Shown here piece by piece: positions 51,236-62,640 of a DNA stretch of 64,000 nt. Source of the DNA: Hymenolepis diminuta (lineage: Eukaryota; Platyhelminthes; Cestoda; Cyclophyllidea; Hymenolepididae). The notes under the pieces are model-generated. The model saw only the letters and a program-made list of their open reading frames with translations. It searched no databases and was not told where the DNA came from. The DNA lies in NCBI GenBank assembly GCA_900708905.1, contig CAADRB010000019.1, positions 1,585,161 to 1,649,160 on the forward strand, in the 5' to 3' direction. The position numbers were made by a program, and so were the translations under genes. Within the stretch, counting starts at the first letter, position 1. Every line of letters begins with the position of its first letter.

Positions 51236-52059
51236 AGATTATCAGTAAGGACTGATTTTATAGATTCTAATCGTTTGAAGGCAAGATGTTTGATTGTGGC
51301 AAGTCTATGAAATTTAAGCATAACTATGGATGATGAAAAACTTTGTACACGCATTAATACCAAATAGTGTGGGTCTGTTCAAAGAGAACGGTAAATGATT
51401 TTGAAAAAAGCGATGCGGTAATGTTAAAATTTGTTACACAAATCGCACAGAAATCAATGCACATGTTTAACTATAATATTTTTTCCTGTCTCCTTCAATA
51501 ACCCACTGCGTACTCGAACTTTTATGATTTTACTTGGATTATTAAAATAAACATCGCTACTCAGTCGTTTTTTAATTAAAATAAAATAGAAATTTACAGA
51601 CGAACATTAATTTGCATGCTTCATTAAAATTGCAATGTTTTATTAAATAAATTTTGATAAATATGTCAATTTTCTATGATTTAATGAAACATACTAGTCA
51701 AATTTTAAATCTGAATTACTGTTTGTGAATTTCGGATATAATTTTTCCAAATGATGAAATCTTTGGGCTCATAAGATTTTGGTAATTAATACTAGTCGTC
51801 TGAAGCTTTTTTAAATTGTTGTAATTCTTTACAGATTACAATTAGTGTGTGGGAGAGAATGTCTAATAATTCCAATTATCTAAAATAAATAGGAATGTCT
51901 GGTTGAAAATCGCTTTAAAACTTTGAGGATTTTATTACACATAAGTTACAAATACTCACTGGGAGCGTAATGCTCAATCAGTCGCCTATTAATTTTATTT
52001 AGCAAACATTTGGACGAATAAGGCATATTCAGGAGTCAGTTACATTCTTTAATTAGGAT

Positions 52060-52330
52060 AAAATCAATCTGCAACTGAAAGGAGTGAATAAACGAAACTA
52101 TTCCAACTGGATTTCTGACCATAAATTGTAACAGCGGGAAACATTACCTGGAATATAAAATTCCTCAAATTTAGGTCAAGTAAAGGCCAACCCAAAAACA
52201 TATCTGGAATAAACAAGTTATTGGTATGTCCGAAAATATGCATTTGTGTCCATTTATTTAAAAATGAAGCATATGTAAATTTGCACCTATTAAATATCTG
52301 ACTAGTTTTCATTTCATTTCTAAACACAAA
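52060..52330 (-). repeat. Dispersed repeat R6, copy 1
   Basis: It aligns with 62,385-62,640 in the same orientation (which strand is 'forward' is unknown). Shared blocks are CTGC-x-ACTG, TTCC-x-A-x-CTG, ACATT-x-x-ACCT, ATAAAATTC-x-TCA, AGGTCA, TTGGT and ATTTGTGTC. An 87-codon open frame on the minus strand in this copy has no counterpart in the other and looks accidental. Confidence 0.45.
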
Positions 52331-52509
52331 CCAATTGGAGAATATTAATAAAATTTGATCAAAAGATTAATTTAAAAGTATAGTTGTGTTTTTTTCTTGT
52401 ATACCCTTTCCATCGCAGATTTGGTATCGAGATTTCATTCTAGCATAATCAAAGAATTAGCTAAATAGTAAATAATTGTTTAAATTGCTGCTAATTAATG
52501 GCACAAAGC

Positions 52510-53352
52510 ACAATTCCCTTCAAATCCCACCATAGACACAAAAGAATTTTCTCCGGGTGCACTCCCGAATTGACTCGGTTGTGAAATTGGCTTCGAACCA
52601 CTGTCTTGACTTAGCCACTGCCTTTTGTGCTTAACATTGTTGTAAAGGATCCACCACTTCTCGTTGATGTCCATTATGATTCGGTCTGAGAAAGATGCCT
52701 GAAGTTCAGTTCACGAGCATGCACAACACGAGAAACACAACAGGTCACACTCTGTTACTTGTTGATTTCTGACAAATCGTGTGGAGAGAGGGACCATTTC
52801 CCAACCTTTGAGACTTTGTCTTTGAGTCCTTTCTTTTCCCTATGTATATATATGGTCATATGGCGACTTACGTGAAGGGTTCTGCCCAATTGTCTAGTAG
52901 TGCAGGTTGGATTTTCATCAGTGGCCACTTGCAGCTGCTCAGAATTGAATTATTTTGAGCATCCTGCTCCCGGATCGTCTCGCGTCTTTCAGGCTGAAGT
53001 CATTCTTTTTGAAACGTGAAGGTGAAAACCTCCTTCTGCAGGTCTTTTCATTCACAGCATCATTTCCACAAGTGTCTTTGAGTGTTTTTGCTGCTGAGCT
53101 TGCCCTCCATATTTCCTTGATGAAGTTGAAGCAGTAAAATATACCTGGTATGCTCTTTATTAGGAGTGTACATTAGAGTTAGAAATAGTTATTAATAACG
53201 GAAATTACCACACAATCTGGAAGAATGATTAATTATTATTATTATTAATTACATAGATGAGCATAGATGAACATTAACAAGCTAAAGTGAAGTAATCGCG
53301 CCCTAAACATGTAGCTTCAAAATTGGACAGAACTTCTGTTACAACCCGATAC
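52510..53352 (-). mobile_element. Truncated second copy of the same mariner
   Basis: These 843 bp align without gaps to 45,642-46,484 at a constant offset of 6,868, with only two mismatches (at 52,516 and 53,347 in this copy). The segment contains the right terminal repeat and the N-terminal half of the dead transposase, up to just past the WWD block. The C-terminal half and the left terminal repeat are missing. It carries the same stop codons and the same Asp-to-Asn change (complement 52,663-52,665) as the full copy. The right flank differs from that of the first copy immediately after the terminal TA, so the flanking repeat R5 was not copied with it. The left boundary lies inside the element and matches no recognised sequence. 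Confidence 0.88.
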
Positions 53353-53748
53353 AACAGATAATATCTACCTCCATAAATGACAATTAAGTCACTGACGCCT
53401 CTAGTAGGAAACTTTTCATTGTTTTTGGAGTGCGTACTCTGGTAAAATAATAAAATTCTCAACGCCAAATTAAAATATACTCTTATTTTTACTAAACCCC
53501 TGTAATGAATAATAAATAAGCCCAAAATATCAATCTGTTTTTCGACGTTAAGTAAAATTTCATCATGGACCTGTGAACCGTCCATAATTCAAGATTACAT
53601 TGGCATTGTTTACATCATTCACACCTAAATTAAATCTCCGTGAACAAAATTTTATTGGCCAAATTACAGAAAAGGTTTATTTACCGTAATTTTTCAATGT
53701 AAGCAAATTTTCCTAAAAGTGTAGTTAATTAAATATACGAAAGGTACG

Positions 53749-53762
53749 TATATATATATATA
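53749..53762. repeat. TA dinucleotide microsatellite
   Basis: Seven uninterrupted TA units, in AT-rich DNA between the truncated mariner and repeat R3. Confidence 0.9.
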
Positions 53763-53984
53763 AAGCATACGAGATTCACAACTATAAAATACGTTACCTA
53801 CGGATAGTGGCCAGTATGTTCATACTTATGAAAGTATTTATCAATTACCATATGTTAAATTTATAATAAAAGATATTATATATCTTTATTTGGTGGTTAG
53901 TAATTAATGTGATATCTGTTATGGCTTCCACCATATGATTTATCTATTAAAGAAAACCTTTTCATTTTATATCTTCTCTAATGT

Positions 53985-54160
53985 GTCAGTTTACCAATCT
54001 CCCATCTGCATCCTCTCCTCGTTCTGTTGCCTATAAAATTCCCAAATGGGTTTAGGCATGAAAGTGTCATAGGTTAAATTAGTAGACGTCTATCTAAATT
54101 ATTATTTCTGGCTAATTGGACTAAGTGCTCGTCCAAGGGTCTCCCAAATCTAGGAATAAT
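53985..54160 (+). repeat. Dispersed repeat R3, copy 2
   Basis: Second R3 member, 3.9 kb from the first and in the same orientation. The shared core is at 54,083-54,102, and the pyrimidine-rich lead and the CCAAATGGG block also have counterparts in copy 1. Confidence 0.45.
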
Positions 54161-57100
54161 ATTTGAAGTGGTATAATTTGTGCTCCAAGTGTTATATTTA
54201 ATAGTGATAAATATAAGCAAATATAAATATATCCAGCCCTTTTAAACCAAAATTAAAAAGAAAGTCTCCAAAATTGGTACAAAATGAGAACATCAGGTTA
54301 TATTACATTCAATAAATAAAAGAAAATTTGATTTTAAAATGATATTTGTTTTGAGAAATGTTGGCTGAAATGTAGTTCAAACGTCCAATTTTGCGGTCAG
54401 TTAAATCGTTTGTACAAGATCGCATTCTAAAATTTAACTGATCGAGTTAAATCAAATCTCTTTGGACCAGAAAAAACAAATAATGCCCGTTAATATAGCA
54501 AAAATGAACATTTAGTTTGCCAAATGGAGCTAGGAAAGAGAAATATTTATTTAAAATGAGTAATCGTGGTGTATATATAAGACAAAAGAGGAATCTCAGA
54601 TAATAATATTTTTAAAACTAAAGAAACAGGTAGAAGTGGAAATCATCATTTTTAAATGCTATTTTCTTCTTAAGGTGAACTGAAAAATGACGATTGATTT
54701 ATTGGGTTTTATTGCTCAATTGGAGTTCAAATATCGTATAACACATGGAAAAATTTGTGGCATGTCGAAATTTGTGTAAATTTTTGAAATTTGAAAGGAT
54801 GTTACTGAAAAATGCAGTCTCCTTGATGATAAAACTGTTAAAGTCAAGTTTTTTTCCAAATTGAAATGACTCTGAGGACATTCTCTGCTTGAATATTATT
54901 CGGCAGTAAATATATATTAAAAATTGAAGCCATTCCTCCCATTGTTCTGTTTCATCCCATTTCTGTTTTACTTTTGGAAAGATAAAATAATTTAGGAATT
55001 GTGAAAGAAAGCGCTGTACACAACTCTCGGTTATTGCAAGCCGGACAGCCGACAGTAGTAATACTAAGCACAGAAATGGCAGAAATAAAACACGTGTTTA
55101 TCAGTCTCAATCGTCTGCTTTAGAGTAGTCTTACCAAAAGTTGAAAATCACATCTCCTACCTAAATACCTACTCAGTATAATTTTGAGAGCATTATTCGA
55201 TCTCAACTTAGAACCCATTTATTTTACATCTACTTATAAAAAAGACGACTGAGACAATTATGAATCTATATAGTGGGTTTAAATTCTTAGTTTTGTTGAA
55301 TGCAAAAAACAAATTTAATTTCAATTCAACCTCTTTCTTCTAATGATAAAACAAAATTTATGAATTTTTATGTCAGCTAATAGGGCAGCCAACACAGAGA
55401 AAATTTTTACAATTTGAAGCAGGTTAGTGTAGGATATGGATACTTAGTTTGACATTTCAAATCACATATGGTGCGAGGCTGCAAAGATTTGAGATTAATA
55501 TGTATTTACCTTGAAATAATCATTTTTCGTTATTGCATGGGCGGTTTATAGAAATTGTTTTCTAAAATTGGCGTTCTGATAATAAGGTAGTTCAAATAAT
55601 TTGTGAAAAATTGTTTGAACAAATGAACTCCAACATTTGAATTTTAAAAGCTACAAATAAATAGCAATATATTAATTAAATTTAAAAAAGCTTCATTTGT
55701 GATTACATCTGTAAATAAATCCACAACAACCAAATTATTTGGAAATATGAGTCACTTTTATAAGGGCAGTATAAATCCGTTTCCGACAGTTGATCTCTGT
55801 CAAAATGGAGAGCAAAAACGAAAATGGCGCATCAGGTTGTCCAATTCACTGAAACGCCATTTAATCCTATCACCAGCATTCACCATACAACAGTGAAATC
55901 CGATTAATGAATGACTCTTTTCAATTTGTAAACGTCAATCATCCTATTTGAGTAATGAAAATTAATGGAAAAAATTGCCGTAAAAGATACACAATTTAAC
56001 TCTTTGCATACTTAATTTAGATAGCAAATTTTGTAAAACTCAAAGTGCTTTTGTACTAATTTTTTTACTGATGGTATTTAAAGGAAGGCAAAATTCCAGA
56101 TTTTAACGAAATTCGCAGTTTCATATCTCACGAACTTAAAAATGGACATAAAATTAAGTTGTTTAGAAAAAGCTGTACAAATTTATGCATTTTTATTTTG
56201 AAATTCAAGAAATAAACAATTTCAAAATTCCCCAAAACAGAAGAAGACTCATTGAGGTGCGTATGGGTCATTGAAATCGGATTAAAGCATTTCCGCGTTA
56301 ATACTCCTCCGTTTTCAATATTTACTTATGTATCCCCTACACATCATAACTCTCTTTGACAAGTAGCTCGTTATGATTCAAACTAACAAAGACAAGCATG
56401 ATTAAGGAGCTAAAGTATTGCTAAAGAGTAAAGGTGCATGGACTTCCACATCTATGTGTTAGAAAACATCATGTCAAAATTTTACGCTTACTATCTAGGA
56501 AACCTGAGCTATTTTAAATACTTTCCGCTATAAACTTGCACTTTTGCGTTGCCTAACAAAATTAATTTGTATATTGTCGATTTTATTGATCGGATAAAAC
56601 GTACATGATGTCCGAAGTCATCTCCTGGACATACCAGCCAGATGATATTCAAGTAATTTTGAAGGAGAGACTGTTTTGGTCTTCAGTCTTGAAAACACGT
56701 CAGGGTTTTATTCCTTTTATTTTGGAGATGCATAATTAATGACCTACTGTTAAACTTGCCTTTTGATGAAATTTTGTTCCTTGTTTAGATGTAGAGCTAA
56801 TGACTTCACTTATTCTGATATCGTACTTAAAAAACTATTTTTTTTCGATTTTAATAGGTTTACAGGTTTCAAAATATTAGCAATACTTAAAGTAATGAAA
56901 ACTCAACGAATTAAAAATTCACTTAATTTTGAGTCATGTACACGCGCAGGGGAACTTGCTTGAACATATTTAACTGGTGTGAGATTGGTAAATTTAAGAT
57001 ACGTTTAAATTCATAATTATTAATATAAATGAGCAAACTATAGGAATGCCAGACAATTAAAAAGTATAATAAAAACAGTATAATGAATAAACTGCGTTAA

Positions 57101-58984
57101 GATCTCTTCTACAGATTAAATTGGACAAATAAAACTGTAGGCATGTTCTAACATTTAGAGATAGCTCAACTCTCAATGTCTTTAGCACTAAAGCATAGGT
57201 CATGTGTAATCCATCGTGATACTAAAACCCATCATACTTTGTCATTGGCTTTCGTGACCAACTTCAAATAATTCACTCTACATCTTGGGGATGAGTGCTT
57301 TCTCATATAATATTGTATGCACAATTCCGACCTTGACCATCTTAATGTTTCTAAATTCAGCCAATTTGTATCACACTCACGAATTATTGTCTCACACTAT
57401 TGTCCCGTCATTTCCTCTACTCGTTTCAGAACTCTATATTAATTTTTATCTTTCACCTGTCCTTTTTATCTTATATCTTTAAAAATGTTACTCCTAATCC
57501 TTACATTTAACTCCCGATCGTTAAAAATTATGTTTACAATAAAAATAAAATCTCTCAGTGGACGAAAACTTTTTCGAATTTTAGGAGAAAAGTTATTAAA
57601 TGAGATGATTTTAGTTTCTTGGTCTTAAACCCATTTTTTAATAAAAAAAAAGATATCTTTCAGCAGTATTTAATAGAATGTATGTGGCGTAAGTTTTTAT
57701 CTCGATTTATATAGTGATTTTATTCATATAATGAAATCATTTGTGTATTTTTAAACAATATTTAAATTTAACTACTAACGCCTGATGTAAACAGAAGACA
57801 GCCAGTTGTGCGGTTCAGATAGTAAATAAAGCCAATTTATTTAGTTGTATATAAAGTCTCCGACATTTTATTCAATAAAATCTCCACAAATCAGCTATTT
57901 CACTTTGTTTATATTCAAATTCAATTGCTCTCTATTTAAAATATCTTCATGTATATATTGAAAATTTTAAAATTATGTTAAAGATAAGGACTAAATTATA
58001 TCCACATTTATCTTAGGCCATTCCCCAGTGTTATAAAAATAACGCAAAATTAAACATTGAGGTATTTTATTTAAAAGTCCCCTTTGGTATATTAAGCAAA
58101 CTCGTTAATTCAACTTTCACTAGGTTTATGAATACATTGGACGTTTAATTTTCTTATATTTCAATCATTCATCTCTGACTATGAATGAAACTGTAAGGAA
58201 TATAAGGCAAGAGTGCTCAATTTGGAAGATTTAATTCATCAATTTCAAATATTCAAATAATCGATAGAAAAGAGGATTTAATTAAGGAATGTAAACTAGC
58301 AATTTAAATAAACGGTCATCTGAGAGCATCAGTTTGTCCTTTATTTCTAACTCATTATCAGAGAATGAAAGATATTTTAACGATCCTGAAAACATGCACA
58401 GATATTTCTACCAATAAAATAAACGATCTTAACAGTTTCATTATGTCTATAAAAACAAACTAGAGTTGCATCCTTTTGCTATAAGGCAGAACTAAACAAC
58501 ATAATTTATAAAATATCTACCATATTATTCAATTTTAATAATAAGCGAAAAATATATTTCTGTTTGCCCTGAAACGTCATTTTAAAATATCATTTCCTCT
58601 TATATACAACAAATAGCATTTTTGATTTTTAAATTGGTAAAGAGGAGGGATTGTTCTGAGATTTCAATTTAAATGAGTTTTAAAACAGTTGTTTTGAAAT
58701 ATAATCTTGTATTGTTAATGTTGTGCCAATTAGTGCCGTGTTTTTCTTATACTAGATCTACCTTCTGCACAGCAATACATAAATTGTATCATTGTTTAAA
58801 ATATTTTTTTTATTAAACTAACCTATTTCTTATGGCAGGGTAAAAAATTCATAGCTTTTTATCATAGGGAATTAAAATTTCACTAAGAGAAAGAGCGTTC
58901 ACCTTTAGAAGGCAGTATTTAGGCAGTATAAATGAGATTTAGAGAATTACGAGAGCCTAATTCAACTGAAATCTGGAATAATGA
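54161..58984. other. Gene-free AT-rich stretch
   Basis: Nothing recognised. The longest open frames (60-66 codons) are of chance length. Confidence 0.5.
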
Positions 58985-59220
58985 GGTTAACTGCTTTTCG
59001 CGTTGGTGACTTTTCGGACTTATCCTTTATTCTTGTCTGCTTCCATGGGAAACCTGAATAGCGCGTTTTTATATGGATCCACAATCGTCATTTTTCCAAT
59101 ATCTCTTGTAGCACCCATCTACCAGATAACGGATCATCCACGAAATTTTGGTGCTCGATGACTCAGTGTCTTCTCATCTCACCTCTATTTGCAGAGATCG
59201 GATAACACGGTTAAATACAC
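58985..59220 (+). repeat. Dispersed repeat R4, copy 4
   Basis: This is the longest and most G+C-rich member. It links copy 1 (through CTGAATAGC and downstream) with copy 2 (through TGTAGCACCCATCTACCAGA). A tract at 8,895-8,940 resembles the reverse complement of its core (CTGGTAGATGGGTGC), which may be an inverted fifth copy. Confidence 0.4.
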
Positions 59221-60984
59221 AAATATAAGTTCTCTTTCACGCGCAGCTTTCAATTGTGATTAACATTCAATAATGGAGGGAATATAATGGTTTTGGGGAT
59301 TTGTAATTTGTATGTGAATACTAAGACTAACTATAAAGGTTCCGATTACGTTGTTAGCTACATTGTTATTTGCTCGAAAAGTTACCGAAAAATAAATACT
59401 CGCTAAAAAGAAGAATTCCTTTACTTAATTAGTACTTCTTATTGGTGAGACTGCTTTAGGAAAATTAAGAATTTTGTGTTTTGGGAGAGCAATATTGATA
59501 TATTTTAATCTTCCCAAAATATTTTCGCAAAAAAATTTATTCCATCTCATATTGTCCTAACTATTTGAGAACAGCAGGACTTGTCATGATTTTATCATAA
59601 TTAATCAAGCAAAAGAAAACAGATATGCAAAATATACACTCTTAACGAATGTGGAATGCCACACGTGTTTAAAAGCAAAGTAATGGGCCAACAAGGTTGC
59701 AAAAAGAGAAGTAGTACACGAAGCCTTAGAATAATAAATATTCGTCTGCCCATCTTTTTCCGTCATCTCCCCAACGCTTACAAGGACTGGTAATTTCCCA
59801 AAGGACTAAAGATGCAAAAGGAGTTTTCTCTTCCTTTTTCTAAAAAATACAGAAATATAAATTAATTTTTTTATTCTTACGGGACTTGTCTCTACTGCTA
59901 TAAATAAATATATTCATATTTGACTAAACTAAATCTGTAATAACTTAATTAACCTCCAAAAACGGATCCAATTGCCAGAGCTCAGTTACTATATGAGTTC
60001 AAGCATACTTCAATAATTTATTTAAAAATTTCTCAAGCAACGACAATTTAATTAGCACATTTTAACAAAGATGCAATTTTAATCATTAATAAACGTATAG
60101 TTTTGATTAAACTTTTTACGGGTAGAATAATTCATTTCTTGCCCACAGAATCAAAATGAATTAGTTGCAAACGGGTCTTTGAAAGCGTAAATAAAAGAAA
60201 GCAATTATTCACAAAATGGGTCTTAATATTATATTATTTCTTGATTACTGTGTTATCTAATTAGAAAGATATATAATTAAAAAGTTTAATTTCTCTAATT
60301 TGGTTAACTATTCATTATCGCGGAGTTTTTACTTATAATATTTGATAATTTGTGTCAAAAATGAGTATTAACTTTGAAGTATTAAATTAGTTATTATATT
60401 TTAAATACTATCTTTTAAAACGGAGATTTCTTACAATTTATCTTCTTATTTTTATTATGACACGTTAATAAACCCAAAAGATTAATTATTCCATCTTTAT
60501 TACTGTGGGGTTTAGTGACATATCCATGAAACCTAATTATGTAATTCCAGTGTTTTCAACTTTAATTTTAGACTTTCTATTGTTTAGCTCGAGATTCTCT
60601 AAAATTTGCTTTAATCGGTCAACATTTCTTAAAAAATATTTTACGAACAAAATTATTCCTTAATATTCATCAAATACGTCCTTCCTCTTTCACTATATGC
60701 TATATAATACTCATATGAGTTTGACAGAGCTAGAGGAATTTCTTCACAAATTAGACTGTCACTTGGCTTCAAACAAATTAACTCTCTGCGTTTTTGTAAT
60801 TATCTTTACGCAAATTGTAAAATTCCAACAACTCAGCATATTTAATTATATTTTTATAATTTAAAATTTTAATCGCAACTACACAACGTTGCGTGCCAGA
60901 TTAATTCCGCTTAAGTAGGTTGCGGTTAACGAGGCACTTAATTATGATTCTCCCGAGGAGAGCAATGATTAAGTTTCACCTTGG

Positions 60985-61230
60985 TAGGAATGCAGATAGG
61001 CTGAGGTGTTGCCTTAATAGGCGGGAAGTTATGAGGCAGTCTAAACATGTGAGACTAGCCATAAATTCCCCCCATCATCTCCTCCACTACCTCTAAACTA
61101 GAAATTTCCATTTTTGGCAGATGTGAGCACTCAATATATTCCGCAGATGGCCAGGTTTCTGGCATAGGAGGTGAAAGTAATTTAACCACAGTCGGTCGTC
61201 CTGGCACGAGTACACTTCATTTCACGCAGA
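60985..61230 (+). repeat. Dispersed repeat R5, copy 3
   Basis: This is the best preserved R5 member. It contains CTGAGGTGTTGCCTTAATAG, a C-rich block near 61,068, GGCAGATGTGAGCAC, TTTCTGGCATAGGAGGTGA and GGCACGAGTAC. It supplies the uninterrupted version of the mariner target site. Confidence 0.6.
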
Positions 61231-62384
61231 TTAGGCATTTCAATTTTCTGTTACTTTTATTTGATCTGCATCATAGCAAGAGATTTAAATTATCCATTAG
61301 TTTTGTTTGCATATTGCCTATTTGCTTTATCAATAATAAGATTTTACAAATCACTTATTACTTCCTGTCGAGTCACATTTGCTTTCACTGGTGATGTTAA
61401 TTTCTATTCTTTCCTCATTTTACATATTCTTGTATATTTAAAACAACAAATTGATAAATTCAATCTGTCTAACATTTCCAGAAAAGAGGGGAAATTTTTA
61501 CTGATTTGCGTTTCATATTTCCTCGAGTTGTTTTATTTTTTTTCATCACTGCCAAATTCAGTTTAACAAAGCATTAATCAGACCATTACTTTTTTCTTCA
61601 AACAGGTTGTTTGAGTCAGCACATGTGCCTTAAAAGTTAAATTGATTCTTCTCAAGTATTACTGAGCTTTAATATTCTAATTTCCTTTTATATCGATCGT
61701 CGAATAGCAAATAAGTAAGATGGGTCATTGAGATTTACAAAAGAACTTTTAACCGCTTACTAAACTTAAAATTTGTAAGATTTGTTAAAAAATAATGGTT
61801 TCTCAATGAATATCAAATATAATTTCTATCACTGTATTTAATTGTAATATAGATACAATTTTAAATTTGAATTAACATTAATACAAATATCTGTAACAGC
61901 TTGGTCATTATGTAGGCATTTTTCAACGGGAAGAAATATTAAATTTCAATATTTTAATCAAAATGTTGAAATCTGTTGTGGTTATCTTGTGTTTATGAAA
62001 AGTGCCACTTATAAACTTCGTATTTCGTAGGATTTTTTCGAAATTCTAATAAGTGAACAAAATTTCTTTCATTCTCCCCTAACAAACCTCCGATAGGGTG
62101 TCTATTCTTAAAAAACCAAATATAATATGCATTGTGCTATTAGTATTGACCTTAATAAGTTATCTTCTTAACTTAACAATTTTCCTCTGATGAGACATTT
62201 AAGTAGAGTTTTAGCTCTTTCACATTTCAAAATCTAATGAAAATTACGGATAATTGCAGTTATAGTTTCACTGCATTTAGACAACGATCACTGATATTGA
62301 AAAAATTGGTCCCCCAGTTACTTAATTTGGTTCAGAGCACACTCGGAGGTCAATTCTATCTGATAGTTAGAAATTAAAAAAATA

Positions 62385-62640
62385 TCTGCTACTGCTAGAG
62401 CTAAAAACAGTACACTTCCCATCTGACTTCCAGTTACATACCAAAGGCACATTTTACCTCGTTAAGTCACATCCACACCATAAAATTCGTCACCTTCAGG
62501 TCAGGTGCAGAAATATCCATCAACAAGTACATTCAGTTTTAACCAGTTGTTGGTGCGTTTAAAATTGAATTTGTATCAACTTATTGAAACATAAATGGTG
62601 GATAAATTTTGCAGTATTAACCTTAACAAACTAACATGTT
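62385..62640 (-). repeat. Dispersed repeat R6, copy 2
   Basis: Second R6 member. The best matching stretch runs from ATAAAATTCGTCA (about 62,480) through AACCAGTTGTTGGT to the A+T-rich end near 62,610. It is non-coding as far as can be seen. Confidence 0.45.

Noticed and set aside
52064..52327. 87-codon minus-strand frame
   Set aside because: It lies in repeat R6, and the other R6 copy does not keep the frame open.
53274..53585. 103-codon minus-strand open frame
   Set aside because: It straddles the end of the truncated mariner and unrelated flanking DNA, so it is accidental.
61261..61566. 101-codon plus-strand frame with a membrane-like composition
   Set aside because: Hydrophobicity follows from T-rich codons. 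There is no other coding evidence.
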